In this document: piece after piece, positions 34,539 through 43,639 of the stretch
Position numbering within the stretch: position 1 is the stretch's first letter
How the letters are laid out: every line of letters starts with the position of its first letter
Assembly (NCBI GenBank): GCA_964651245.1
Contig: CAZYVI010000001.1
Location: 62,001-126,000, forward strand
Source of the DNA: Avedoeria sp964651245
GTDB lineage: Bacteria; Chloroflexota; Anaerolineae; Epilineales; Epilineaceae
Reading direction: 5' to 3'
DNA length: 64,000 nucleotides
Made by a program: the position numbers and the translations under genes
Notes under the pieces: model-generated
The model's database searches: none
What the model was told of the DNA's origin: nothing
What the model saw: only the letters and a program-made list of their open reading frames with translations

Positions 34539-37500
34539 CGTCGTCGAGCAGCGCGGCCGGCGACTCGACGCCCGCCAGGCGGTAGCGCGCCAGGTCGTCG
34601 AAGTGGGCGTCGGCGAGCGCGCGCGCGTCGGCCGCGTGCGCGGCGGCCGAGGCCCGCGCCGCGGCCGTGTGTGCGGCGGCCACGTGGCCGCGCGCCAGTC
34701 CGGCCGCGGCCTCGACGGCCAGGTGCGGCAGCCCGTCGGCGACGTAGCGATCGAGCGCCCGGGCGAAGGCAGCGCGGGCGCGGGCGGCGTCGGTGGCGAC
34801 CCACACCCTGCCGCGCACGACGTCGACCGCCGGCCCGATGGCGGCGACGCCAGCCCGGGCAGCCGCCGCGGCGATGTCGTCGAGCGCCGCATCGGCGCCC
34901 GCCGCCCCGCCCGCGTCCCCAGCGATCCGCAGCCGGACCACGTCGAGGCGAGCGGACAACCACTGGGTTCGCGCCCCGTGCGCCGCCAGCGCCTCCGCCG
35001 CCGCGTCGAGGTCCCGCGCGGCCGCGTCGAGCTCGCCGCGCAGCCGGGCGCACCGTCCGACCTCGGCGCGGGCCATCGCCGCGCTGGCGGCGTCGCCCAA
35101 GCCCTCGAACGTCGCCCACGCCGCGGCCGCGTTGCCGGCGGCCGTCGCCAGGTCGTGCGATAGCCGCTGCACCATCGCAAGCCGCAGCCGCGCCTGCGCG
35201 TCGAGCCGGGGCTGCGCCGCGCTGCGGGCGTCGGCGGCGACGCGCTCGACGTGGTAGAGCGCGTCGCCCAGGCGGCCGCCGGCGATGAACGCTTCGGCCA
35301 GTTGGAGGCGCGCCAGCCGCTCGGTCGCGTAGTGGCCGAGCTCGTCCGCCAGCAGCAGCGAGCGCTCGAGGTGCTCGATCGCCCTCGGCAGCTGGCCGCC
35401 GCGGGTGAGCAGGGCGCCGATCGTCGCGGCCGCGTTCATCTCGCCCAGGCGGTAGGCCGCGTCGATCGCGCGCTCGAGGCAGCGCTGGGCGGCGTCGAGC
35501 CCGGCGGCAATGTCCCCGGCACGGTCGTAGAGGACGGACAGCGTGTAGTAGATGGCGCACTCGAGGCGGAGGAAGCCGCGGCCGTCGACGGACGCCAGCG
35601 CGGCCCGCGTCGCGTCGAGGCACCCCGTCACGTCGCCGCGATAGACGGCGATGCCGGCGCGGTGGTAGGCCGCCTCGGCCGCCAGCCGGGCGTCGCCGGC
35701 CGTCCGCGCGCTCGCCTCCGCGGCGGCCAGGTCGCCGTCTGCGCCGTCGAGCTCGCCGGCGTTGCGCCGCACGATGCCGCGCAGCCGCAGCGCCGCCGAG
35801 CGCGCGGCGTCGGCACTGGGCAACCGCTCGTCGCCGAGGTCCGCGGCGATCGCGAGGGCCGTGCCCGCGGCCGAGTCGGCGGCGGCGGCGTCGCCGCGCC
35901 GCAGGGCGAAGAAGCCGCGCTCGGCGGCCAAGCGGGCCGCCAGGGCGCCGAGCGCTGGACGCTGCGCCTCGGCGCCGTCTCGGTCGCCCCACCAGCGGAC
36001 CACGGCGTCGCACAGGGAAAGGCCCGCCGAGTTCGGTCCTTGGGCGTAGTAATGGGCCACCAGGTCGGTCGCCACGGCGCCGACGAGCCCCAGACGGCGA
36101 TGGTCGACGGCATGGCGCCACGCCGCCAGCAGGTTGTCGCCGTCGCCGTCGGCCATCATTGCCACGGCCCGCGCATCGGCCCCGTGCGCGGCGACGAGCG
36201 CGCCGAAGCGGCCCACGTAGTGCGCGGCGTGGCCGTCGCGGACGCGCTCGGCCAGGGCGGCGCTGGCGTCGAGACGCTGGACGCCGAAGCGGCGCAGCAC
36301 CTCGTGGATCGCGAAGCGCCCGTCGCCGCTCGCCCGGACGAGCGAGCGGTCGGCCAGGGCGACCAGCGCCGCCGCGTCGACGCCCAGCGCGGCGGCGGCG
36401 TCGTCGTCGAAACCGCCCCGGAAGACGCACAGCCGCGCAAACGCCAGCCGCTCGGCGCCGGCCAGGCGCTGCCAGGTGTGGGCGAAGACCGCGGCCAGGC
36501 TGGCGTGGCGCTCGGGCAGCCCGGCGGCCGCCGGCGTCTCCGCCCGGTCGTCCGCCAGGCGCGCGGCGATTGTCGCGCAGTCGGCGTCGTCGAGCCACGC
36601 GGCGGCCAGCTCGATCGCCAGCGGGAACCCCTCGACCTGGCGGCAGATCGCACCGACGGCATCCCAGTCCGGGGCGAGGTCGAAGTCGTGCTGCCGGCGG
36701 CGGGCAGCGGCCACGAAGAGGGCGACAGCGTCGTAGCGCTCCGGGGCGAACGGCGCGGCCGCGGCCGGGTACGCCAAGCCGTCGATCCGGACGACGGTCT
36801 CGCCCGCCACGCCGAGCGGCTGGCGCGACGTCGCCAGGATGCGCAGGCCCGGCGCCGTCGCCACCCACGGCTCGCAGGCCGCGGCCTGATCGGCGACGGT
36901 CTCGAAGTTGTCGAGGACCAGCAGCAGCTCGCGCTCGCGCAGCGACGCCAGGACGTGGCCGGCCGGTTCCTCGCCGCCGACGACCGCCAGCCCGAGGCTG
37001 GCGGCAACCGCCGCGGCGACCGGGTCGTCCGCCGCCAGGCCGGCCAGCGGCACCCACGCCACCCCGTCCAGAAACCGCGCCGCGAGACGGCGCGCCACCT
37101 CGATGGCCAGGCGCGTCTTGCCGATGCCGCCGGCGCCGACGACCGTCACCACGCGGCCGGCGCCCGCCAACCCGTCGAGGACCGCGCCGACCTCGGCCTC
37201 GCGTCCGACAAACGCCGTGGTGGGGGTGGGACAGCGCGCCGGTCGTCGCCGCGCGGCCGCCGCCGCCAGCCGCTCGCGCACGGCCAACGTCGCGGGCAAT
37301 GGATCGACGCCGAGGCCGTCCCGGAGCTCGGCGCGCAGCGCCGCGAGATCGGCCAGCGCCGACGCCACATCGCCGCCGCGGGCGAGCGCCAGCGCGCGGG
37401 CGCAGCGCGCCGCCTCGTCCAGCGGGTCGATCGCCACGGCCCGCTGGAGGTGCTCCAGCGCCTCGGCCGCTCGGCCGCGCGCCGCGCGGGCATCGGCCAG

Positions 37501-37983
37501 GCGCAGCGCGACGCGGCGCGCCGCGTCCGCCAGGCGCAACCGGTGGTGATCGAGCCACCTGTCGAAGGCAGCGGTGTCGACGCCGTCGAGACCCTCGAGC
37601 AGCGGCCCGCGGGCGGCGGCGCTGGCCTGGCCCAGCGCCGCTTCGTCGGCATCGACCGCCGCCCCGCGCTCCAGCGCCGCGACGTCGATCTCGTCGCCCG
37701 CGGCCGGCACGAACCACACCGCGTCGCGCGTGGCCTCGACGCGCCCCGGCGCGATCGACCGCAGCTGGCTGAGCGCGACGCGGAGGCTGAGCCGCCCCCG
37801 CTCCGGCGGCGCGCCGGGCCACAAGAGCTCGCACAGCTCGGCGCGCGACGCCGGGGCGGCGTCGACGACGAGCCGGGCCAGCAGCGCCGCCAACTTGCCC
37901 CGCGGCGCGGCGACCTCGGCGCCCGCCCGGCGCACATCCGGCGGGCCGAGCAGCCGGATCGCGAGCGGCGGCTCGGGCGTCAC
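34345..37983 (-). CDS. BTAD/SARP-type STAND regulator with NB-ARC and TPR domains
   Basis: The protein has 1212 residues. Residues 5-95 are a winged-helix DNA-binding domain (LAIRLLGPPDVRR, then SLRVALSQLRSIAP), and 100-240 the bacterial transcriptional activator (BTAD) helical repeat. Residues 262-560 form an AAA/NB-ARC ATPase: FVGREAEV, Walker A VGAGGIGKTRLA (about 281-289), Walker B LLLVLDNFETV (about 356), sensor LATSRQPLGV. Residues 620-1180 are TPR-like helical repeats (AAYHRAGIAVYRGDVTGCL; AARDLDAAAEALAAHGARTQW). Such proteins are signal-gated transcription activators. The GTG at 37983 overlaps the upstream regulator's stop (GTGA). The last 50 residues are Pro/Arg-rich and overlap the convergent gene. 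Confidence 0.93.
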   Translation of the reverse strand: MTPEPPLAIRLLGPPDVRRAGAEVAAPRGKLAALLARLVVDAAPASRAELCELLWPGAPPERGRLSLRVALSQLRSIAPGRVEATRDAVWFVPAAGDEIDVAALERGAAVDADEAALGQASAAARGPLLEGLDGVDTAAFDRWLDHHRLRLADAARRVALRLADARAARGRAAEALEHLQRAVAIDPLDEAARCARALALARGGDVASALADLAALRAELRDGLGVDPLPATLAVRERLAAAAARRRPARCPTPTTAFVGREAEVGAVLDGLAGAGRVVTVVGAGGIGKTRLAIEVARRLAARFLDGVAWVPLAGLAADDPVAAAVAASLGLAVVGGEEPAGHVLASLRERELLLVLDNFETVADQAAACEPWVATAPGLRILATSRQPLGVAGETVVRIDGLAYPAAAAPFAPERYDAVALFVAAARRRQHDFDLAPDWDAVGAICRQVEGFPLAIELAAAWLDDADCATIAARLADDRAETPAAAGLPERHASLAAVFAHTWQRLAGAERLAFARLCVFRGGFDDDAAAALGVDAAALVALADRSLVRASGDGRFAIHEVLRRFGVQRLDASAALAERVRDGHAAHYVGRFGALVAAHGADARAVAMMADGDGDNLLAAWRHAVDHRRLGLVGAVATDLVAHYYAQGPNSAGLSLCDAVVRWWGDRDGAEAQRPALGALAARLAAERGFFALRRGDAAAADSAAGTALAIAADLGDERLPSADAARSAALRLRGIVRRNAGELDGADGDLAAAEASARTAGDARLAAEAAYHRAGIAVYRGDVTGCLDATRAALASVDGRGFLRLECAIYYTLSVLYDRAGDIAAGLDAAQRCLERAIDAAYRLGEMNAAATIGALLTRGGQLPRAIEHLERSLLLADELGHYATERLARLQLAEAFIAGGRLGDALYHVERVAADARSAAQPRLDAQARLRLAMVQRLSHDLATAAGNAAAAWATFEGLGDAASAAMARAEVGRCARLRGELDAAARDLDAAAEALAAHGARTQWLSARLDVVRLRIAGDAGGAAGADAALDDIAAAAARAGVAAIGPAVDVVRGRVWVATDAARARAAFARALDRYVADGLPHLAVEAAAGLARGHVAAAHTAAARASAAAHAADARALADAHFDDLARYRLAGVESPAALLDDVTTVLAGVDHPSAARWTDWIDRWWRDHPDHHPRPPDARGGPPRPAAERYPPRPPKPRRTAGPTR

Positions 37984-39188
37984 GACGGCGTCCCGACGAA
38001 GCGGTGTTCGAACACCAGGCCCAGCGGCCGTGACGCCAACGCCAGGACGGTCAGGTCGGGCGCCGCCTCGAGCCAGTCCGCCAGGCTCGCCGCCGTCGCC
38101 GCGTCGCCGGCGACCGCGTCGCAGTCGTCGAGCACCACAAGCCGCTCGAGCGGCGCCAGCCACCGCCCGACGTCGGCGGGCGGGACGTCGACGCCGTCGA
38201 CCGCGCGCACGGCCCGCGCCACCCGCTCGGCCAGCGACGCGCCCGCGCCCGACCCGCCCGCCACCCACGCGATCCCGTCGAGCCAGCGCGACGCGGTGCG
38301 CGCGGCGGCGGCGCGGGCCCACGCCTGGCGCCGCACGGCGTCCGGGTCGACCAGCGTCACCAGCCGGCGCGCCGGGTCGGCGATCCACGCCGCCAGCTGG
38401 GCCGGGGCATCGGACGCCCCCGCGTCGCCGTCCGTTCGATCGCGGTCCGCCGGCGGCGGCAGGTTGATCCGGCGGGGCCGCAGCGCCGCGGCGGCCACGC
38501 GGTCCCGCAGGTCGGTGGCCGCCGCCGATGGTCCGACGCCGAGCGCGGTTCCGAGGCGCCGCGACAGATCGTCGTAGGCCGCCAGCGCCTCGTCGAAGCG
38601 CCCGGCGCGGCCCAGGGCCCGCATGAGGGCGCGCGCGGGGGCTTCGTCCAGCGGGGCGAGCCGGACCCGGTCCGCCAGGCCCTCCAGCGGCGCGTCCGCG
38701 ATCGCGGTCGGCGACCCAGCCGCGGCGGCGCGGCGCTCGGCGCGGCGGGCCGCGAGCCAGGCGTCGAAAGCAGCGCCGGCCGCGCTGTCGAGGTCGGCGG
38801 CCAGCTCGGCGCCGCCCGCGGCGGCGGCCGTGTCGCCCGCACGTCGCGAATCCGCCGGATTGCGCGGCCGCGCGCCGGGGACCGCCGGCACGATGACGTC
38901 GCCTACCGCCGCGACGAACGCGACGGCATGCCGATCGGCCGTGATGCGGCCGGGCAGGGCCCGGCGCAACCGGGCGAGCACGCGCCGGGCGTTCTGCCGC
39001 GCCTGGGTCTCGGGCGCCTCGGGCCAGAACAGCGCGCACAGCTCGGGCCGCGCCACCGGCCGGCCGGACACGACGAGCACCGTCAGGACGGCGCGCGCCA
39101 GGACGCCCGTCAGCCCCGGCACCGGCCGTCCATCACGCTCGACGGCGACCTTGCCCAGCAGCGTGACCGTGATGCGGTCCATGGACAT
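37980..39188 (-). CDS. BTAD regulator with truncated, degenerate NB-ARC
   Basis: The protein has 402 residues. The winged helix (ITVTLLGKVAVERDGRPV, QNARRVLARLRRALPG) and BTAD repeat (LAAYDDLSRRLGTALGVGPS) are intact. The ATPase part is not: the Walker A position reads LVTLVDPDAVRRQAW with no GxGGxGKT, although Walker B-like LERLVVLDDCDAV and sensor-like LALASRPLGLVFEHRF remain. The protein stops there, lacking ARC2 and TPR. It is a shortened paralog of the next gene, and the GTGA overlap implies equal, coupled synthesis. A partner or modulator role is inferred. Start at ATG 39188 with GGAG 5 nt upstream. Confidence 0.9.
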   Translation of the reverse strand: MSMDRITVTLLGKVAVERDGRPVPGLTGVLARAVLTVLVVSGRPVARPELCALFWPEAPETQARQNARRVLARLRRALPGRITADRHAVAFVAAVGDVIVPAVPGARPRNPADSRRAGDTAAAAGGAELAADLDSAAGAAFDAWLAARRAERRAAAAGSPTAIADAPLEGLADRVRLAPLDEAPARALMRALGRAGRFDEALAAYDDLSRRLGTALGVGPSAAATDLRDRVAAAALRPRRINLPPPADRDRTDGDAGASDAPAQLAAWIADPARRLVTLVDPDAVRRQAWARAAAARTASRWLDGIAWVAGGSGAGASLAERVARAVRAVDGVDVPPADVGRWLAPLERLVVLDDCDAVAGDAATAASLADWLEAAPDLTVLALASRPLGLVFEHRFVGTPS

Positions 39189-39616
39189 GCAGGCTCCAGG
39201 GGCGGCGGGTGGTCACGGCGCAACAACGGTAGCAGCGTAGCCGATCGGTCTCGCGCCGAGGGAGCACCGGGCAGCGGGCAACCCGCGGCGTCCGGACCCG
39301 CGCCGCAGGAAGCCGTCCATGCGCACCTCGCCCGTGACCTGGCCCGGCCACCCCGACCTGGACGTCCGGGGGCCGTCAGCGGCCGGATGGAAGCGCTCGA
39401 GACGGCCAACCCGCTGCGCTTCCCGGTCGCCGACGGGCGCGGCTCCCGGTTGTCCGACGCAGCGCTGGCGCGTCGCACGTCCGCCTGGCGGCGTGCGGTC
39501 GCGGCGCCCGTGCGCGGCGTCCAACGACCCCGCCCCCTCCTCCGCGACGGGAGGAGGGGGCGGTCGCCGTGAACGTCTTGGCGCGCGCGCGGCGGGCGGC
39601 CGCGCGCGGCGGCTGG
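39189..39616. other. Intergenic region with terminator
   Basis: This 428-bp gap lies between the start of the regulator pair and the end of the surface-protein gene, both minus strand. It holds the terminator at 39525-39566 and must hold the regulator promoter, but no clear -10/-35 pair is seen (a weak TACGCT lies near 39235). Open frames here have no domain or start-site support. Confidence 0.5.
39525..39566 (-). terminator. Terminator hairpin after the SdrD-like gene
   Basis: A 17-bp stem (left arm 39525-39543 with a 2-nt bulge, right arm 39550-39566) with a 6-nt loop. It lies 50 nt past the stop of the gene ending at 39617. Confidence 0.8.
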
Positions 39617-42244
39617 CTAGTCCTGCAGCGGCGGCGGTGGCGGCGGCGGCGGCAGGTTCGTCGGCGCCGGCGGGGCCGACGGCGTCGGGCCGGGCGCGGG
39701 CGGGAAGCCGGGGCCGCCGCCCGGGGGCAGCGGGGTCGGGTTCACCGGGTAGGGCGTCGGGATCGGCGGCCCGCCGGGCTGCCACGGACCGTGGCTCGGC
39801 ACGCCGGGGCAGCCGATGACGGGGCCGGCGAAGGCGAACGGGCCGATGATCGGGAAGCCGGGGCTGGCGGCCGATTCGTCGCCGGGGATGTCGACCCCGT
39901 ACATCGTGGCGGTGCGCTCCACCTTGACCACGGCCAGTCCGACGACGTTGCGGGCGATGCGGTTGGCCTCGTCGACCGTGAGGTGCTCCCAGTAGACGGC
40001 GCTGATGACGGCCGAGCCCTTGAAGCCCTCGGGCAGGATGCCGAGGTCGCCGGCGACGTCGAGGTACTCGACCTGCTTCTCGTTCAGCTTCTCGCACAGG
40101 TTGCTCACCAGGCCGTTCTGGTCGTAGATGTAGACGATGAAGTCGGTGAACCCAGGCACCGGCACGACGTTGTGGATCGCGAGCTCGGTCGACAGCCCGG
40201 TGCCCCGCAGGTCCTTCATGAAGCTCGGGATGCCGATCCGGCCGACGCCCGAGTAGAGGCCGCCGTAGCCGCTGCCCGTCTGCCAGTCGTAGGCGCGCTG
40301 CTCGGGGAACATCGCGTACGCCATGGCCTCGAGGGCCGCGGTGCGCGTGGCGTCGCCGTACTTCGTCAGCGCCACCACGCCGGTGACGTTGGGCGCCTGG
40401 ATGCCGGGCTGGCCGGCGACGAACCAGTCCTGGCTCTCGACGCGCACGGCGCCGACCCAGTTGCCGGGCAGCGCGCTGATCACCGGCAGGAAGAAGCCGG
40501 CGCTGCCGCCCGGGCAGATCCAGTCGACCAGGGTGTTGATGATGCCGCCGGAGCGGTCCAAGAAGTAGACCTTCACCTTGGCGTTGTGGATCTGCGACAG
40601 GTTTTGGACCTGGACGAGCGCGTCCCAGCCCTGGTACTCCGAGTACGTCAGCGGGCCGTAGGCCACCTGGCTGCCGGTGGTGAAGAACGGCGCGCCCTCA
40701 TAGCTGTACTTGAGCTCGGACGGGTTGCCGGTGTAGCTCATCAGGACGTCGTGCCCGATGTGGTCGACGACGATCGAGGCCGGCTGGCTGGCGCGCACGT
40801 AGGCGCTGCCCACGAACCCCGGTCCGACGCAGCTGGCCGCGTCGAACTGGAACGTCTCGCCGGGCGCCAGCGTGGCGACGTCGCAGACGCGCGGCCGGTT
40901 GCAGTCGTCCTGGGCCTTGAACCAGATCTCCAGCGAGGTGCACTCGTAGCCGCCGTTCTGGATGTACAGCCAGCTGCTGAAGCCGCCCTCGTCGGCGTAG
41001 ATCAGCGGCGCGAAGAACGCGAAGCCGTTGTAGACCGGGTCGAAGCTGCCGAGCTGCTCGTCGGCCAGGCCGGCGTAGCCCCCGGTCACGTTGACGAGCG
41101 GGTTCTGGTCGCCCGGGCACTTGCGCACCACCTCGACCGCCAGGCTGGCGCCGGGATAGCGACGGAAGTCGAACGTGTAGGTCGGCGTCTGCCACTGGCC
41201 GTAGCTGTTGAACGCCTGCTTGAAGCGCCGGTAGTTGTCGCAGCTGCCGACGACCTCGTGGAACAGCGCCTCGCACAGCAGGTCGGCGAAGACGTCGCCG
41301 CTGGGACCGCCGCTGGCGAGGGTCTGGACGGCCGGGGCGCTGAACACCATGCCGCCCTTGGCCCGGCCCGGCAGCTGGGCGCCCAGGAAGTTCCAGGTGC
41401 TGCCCGGCGTCAGCAAGCCGGAGCACTCCACCTTCAGCGGGCCGGTGCACTGAGGCGGGCAGAATCCCGGCGCGCCCCAGACCATCAGCAGCGCCTTGGA
41501 CGGCCAGGCGCCCACGTTCTGGGCCTCGATGATCGTATTGCAGACGTTGTCGTTCGCTTCGTAGTTCAAGATCGGCAGGTGGATCTGCCGTCCGGTCGGG
41601 ATCTCGCAGCACGGCGGCGGCGGCACCGGTCCGCCCGGCGCCACCGGCGGCGGCGGCGGCGGGACCGGACCGCCGCGCGGCCCCGTCGGCTGGTAGAAGC
41701 CGAAGTCGGCCCGGCCGCTGCAGCACCACAGCAGCGAGAAGTCGCGCAGCTCGAGGTCGCGCGACGTGGGCGTCGTCGGCACGTAGTGGCCCTCGACGGC
41801 GACGACCTCGCTGCGGTAGGTCGGGCCGAGCGGCAGGAGCGGGAAGCGGTAGTAGCCGTCCTGGTTCGTGACCGTCTCGCCGATCGGCTGGCCGGTGACG
41901 GCGTCGGACAGCCGGATGCGCACGTTGGGCAGCCGCCAGTCGCCGCCGCCGGCGTCGTAGCGGCCGTTGCGGTTGTTGTCGACGTAGGTGTTGCCGACCA
42001 CCTTCAGCGCAGTGCAGCGCGTGAAGTCGTCGGCCGGCGTGTCGCCGGCGGCGGGCGCCGCGCCGGGCGGCAGTTCGGCGCCCGCCGCGCCGCCCGGGCA
42101 GCTCGGCGTCGCCTCGGCGACGGGTGCGAGCGGCGGATCGGCCGCCGCGCCGGCCGCGGGCCGGGCGCCGACGACGAAGGCGCCGAAGGCGAACGCGGCG
42201 ATCCCCCACGCTGCCCGCGCAGCGCGTCCCTCAACGATGGCCAT
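39617..42244 (-). CDS. Large secreted surface protein with SdrD-B-like domain and Pro-rich ends
   Basis: The protein has 875 residues. The ATG at 42244 has AGGAG 8 nt upstream and gives a signal peptide (hydrophobic about 10-33). Residues 84-165 resemble the SdrD B/Cna B beta-sandwich (GNTYVDNNRNGRYDAGGGDW, LPNVRIRLSDAV, TNQDGYYRFPLLPLG), usually calcium-binding and stabilising. After a poly-Pro segment comes IHLPILNYE. Residues 225-770 hold repeated beta-modules with paired cysteines and phrases like SSWLYIQNGGYECTSLEIWF and WDALVQVQNLSQIHNAKVKVYF. They alternate with phrases on charge-free turns, similar to the protein at 8476-12030. The C-terminal 80 residues are Pro/Gly-rich, ending in a poly-Pro run. 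A structural envelope role is inferred. Confidence 0.88.
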   Translation of the reverse strand: MAIVEGRAARAAWGIAAFAFGAFVVGARPAAGAAADPPLAPVAEATPSCPGGAAGAELPPGAAPAAGDTPADDFTRCTALKVVGNTYVDNNRNGRYDAGGGDWRLPNVRIRLSDAVTGQPIGETVTNQDGYYRFPLLPLGPTYRSEVVAVEGHYVPTTPTSRDLELRDFSLLWCCSGRADFGFYQPTGPRGGPVPPPPPPVAPGGPVPPPPCCEIPTGRQIHLPILNYEANDNVCNTIIEAQNVGAWPSKALLMVWGAPGFCPPQCTGPLKVECSGLLTPGSTWNFLGAQLPGRAKGGMVFSAPAVQTLASGGPSGDVFADLLCEALFHEVVGSCDNYRRFKQAFNSYGQWQTPTYTFDFRRYPGASLAVEVVRKCPGDQNPLVNVTGGYAGLADEQLGSFDPVYNGFAFFAPLIYADEGGFSSWLYIQNGGYECTSLEIWFKAQDDCNRPRVCDVATLAPGETFQFDAASCVGPGFVGSAYVRASQPASIVVDHIGHDVLMSYTGNPSELKYSYEGAPFFTTGSQVAYGPLTYSEYQGWDALVQVQNLSQIHNAKVKVYFLDRSGGIINTLVDWICPGGSAGFFLPVISALPGNWVGAVRVESQDWFVAGQPGIQAPNVTGVVALTKYGDATRTAALEAMAYAMFPEQRAYDWQTGSGYGGLYSGVGRIGIPSFMKDLRGTGLSTELAIHNVVPVPGFTDFIVYIYDQNGLVSNLCEKLNEKQVEYLDVAGDLGILPEGFKGSAVISAVYWEHLTVDEANRIARNVVGLAVVKVERTATMYGVDIPGDESAASPGFPIIGPFAFAGPVIGCPGVPSHGPWQPGGPPIPTPYPVNPTPLPPGGGPGFPPAPGPTPSAPPAPTNLPPPPPPPPLQD

Positions 42245-42412
42245 GGCCCACGCTCCTGGTCAGACCCGATGGATCGGTCGACGAACGTCTCGTCGACGGC
42301 GGTGGGCAGGCGGCCGACTCGGGGGAGACAACGGTGGCGGCGGCGGCGTGTTACGGGCGATGCCGCGACCGCGCGCCCGGCGGCGAGCGGCGACGACGGG
42401 CGTCGGGATGCA

Positions 42413-42442
42413 CAACGGGGGCTGCCGTGGCAGCCCCCGTTG
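42413..42442 (-). terminator. Terminator hairpin after the Tyr/Asn-rich gene
   Basis: A 13- to 14-bp stem (42413-42426 with 42429-42442) with a very tight loop. It begins 45 nt past the stop at 42488. Confidence 0.8.
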
Positions 42443-42487
42443 ACAGGCGGTGGTCAGGTGGTCGCGCCCGCGGCGGGCGCGATCCGG

Positions 42488-43360
42488 TTAGTAGCGCATC
42501 CAGTACCCCTGCCACTGCCACTGCTGCTGGTAGCAGCGGCAGCCGGCGCTGTAGATGTAGCGGTTCTGCCAGAGGTAGCCCGGCCGGTAGGCGGCCGTCG
42601 AGCCGAAGCACTGGTTCGTGTACGACCGCTGCGTCGGCACCCACTGCTGGCAGCCGCTCGTGTACGGCAGGTAGTACCACATGCCGCTGTTCTGGTAGCA
42701 GCTGTTGTTCAGGTAGCCGCCGTTGTAGCCGTAGAAGTAGGCCAGGTTCGAGCTGATCCAAGGCTGGCGAATGTACGCCGCCATCGTGTTGCAGAGGTTG
42801 TAGTAGTTGTTGTAGTACTGGCGGTAGAGCCCGTAGCTGTTGTAGAACATCGCGCCCGACGAGTAGCCGTAGGCGCTCCAATTGTCGGGCGACGCGCTGG
42901 CGAGGCTGGCCGCGTCGCCGCTGGCGCCCTCGCCCTCGGTGACCGGCCCGCCCGGCGCAGGCATGCCGATCACGCCGATGTTGCGCTCGGGCAGCGCCTT
43001 CATCGAGACCGTGAAGTCGTCGGCCAGGGTGACCTCGCCTTGCTCGATGAGCGTGTTCGAGTCCGCCATCGCGGCGCGGTAGTCGGCCAGGAACGCCTCG
43101 CTCACGCCGAGCAGCTCGGCGGTCACGCCCTCGCGCAGCTGCAGGGTGCCGTCGTCGGCGACGTAGAGGTGCGGCTCGATGCGCGACATCAGGTCGAGCA
43201 CGTCGCCCATCTCGGCCGCGTCGAGCACGCTCGGCGCGTCGAGCTGGAGTGCGGCGGCCGGCGCCGCCGGCGCCGTCTCGGCGTGGGCCGTGCCGGCGAC
43301 GAAACCGGCCGCGCCCAGCGCGGCGGCCGTCACGGCGGACAGCAGGTGGGTCCGGTTCAT
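42488..43360 (-). CDS. Exported protein with Tyr/Asn/Gln/Cys-rich C-terminal domain
   Basis: The protein has 290 residues. The ATG at 43360 has GGAGG 9 nt upstream and gives a signal peptide (NRTHLLSAVTAAALGAAGFV, cut near AHA). Residues 30-140 form an ordinary acidic, helical domain (LDLMSRIEPHLYVADDGTLQ, VTAELLGVSEAFLADYRAAM). From about residue 160 to the end, composition changes sharply: Tyr, Asn, Gln, Ser, Trp, Gly and six or more Cys dominate (YNSYGLYRQYYNNYYNL, YFYGYNGGYLNNSC, RCYQQQWQWQGYWMRY). Such aromatic/amide composition recalls amyloid-forming, adhesive or spore/sheath structural proteins. The family is not recognised. It has its own terminator and a long leader with an inverted repeat. 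Confidence 0.85.
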   Translation of the reverse strand: MNRTHLLSAVTAAALGAAGFVAGTAHAETAPAAPAAALQLDAPSVLDAAEMGDVLDLMSRIEPHLYVADDGTLQLREGVTAELLGVSEAFLADYRAAMADSNTLIEQGEVTLADDFTVSMKALPERNIGVIGMPAPGGPVTEGEGASGDAASLASASPDNWSAYGYSSGAMFYNSYGLYRQYYNNYYNLCNTMAAYIRQPWISSNLAYFYGYNGGYLNNSCYQNSGMWYYLPYTSGCQQWVPTQRSYTNQCFGSTAAYRPGYLWQNRYIYSAGCRCYQQQWQWQGYWMRY

Positions 43361-43543
43361 CAGGTCATACCTCCATCGGAACACAGGGTGGCCATTGCGG
43401 CGTGCGGACGGAAAGGCAGGAGCTCGACCGATGGTCGACGCCGCCCACCCCCCGCGACCCGATCGGCAGCGACGCCGCGCGCACACCGCCCTGCGCACGC
43501 CTCGACCGCGCCGGGAACCGCGCCGGATGGCGGCAGACCCAAC

Positions 43544-43569
43544 GCCGGATAGGATAGCAGCAATCCGGC
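43544..43569 (-). promoter_or_regulatory. -10 box inside an inverted repeat
   Basis: GCCGGAT (43544-43550) and ATCCGGC (43563-43569) form a 7-bp inverted repeat with a 12-nt spacer. The spacer contains TATCCT on the minus strand (43551-43556). A repressor operator over the promoter of the Tyr/Asn-rich gene is a reasonable reading. The leader would be about 184 nt. Confidence 0.5.
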
Positions 43570-43639
43570 TCGTCGCCGACACCACCGCCGGCCGACGGGC
43601 GATCCGGATGCCGGCAGGCCCGTCCCGTCTCGCCCCGGG

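Noticed and set aside
35251..38577. 1108-codon plus-strand open frame opposite the BTAD regulators
   Set aside because: Antisense shadow of NB-ARC/TPR coding sequence with Arg/Gly/Val bias.
39319..39819. Possible small plus-strand gene across the gap after the regulators
   Set aside because: The frame runs through a terminator hairpin and into the opposite gene; no ribosome-binding site or domain.
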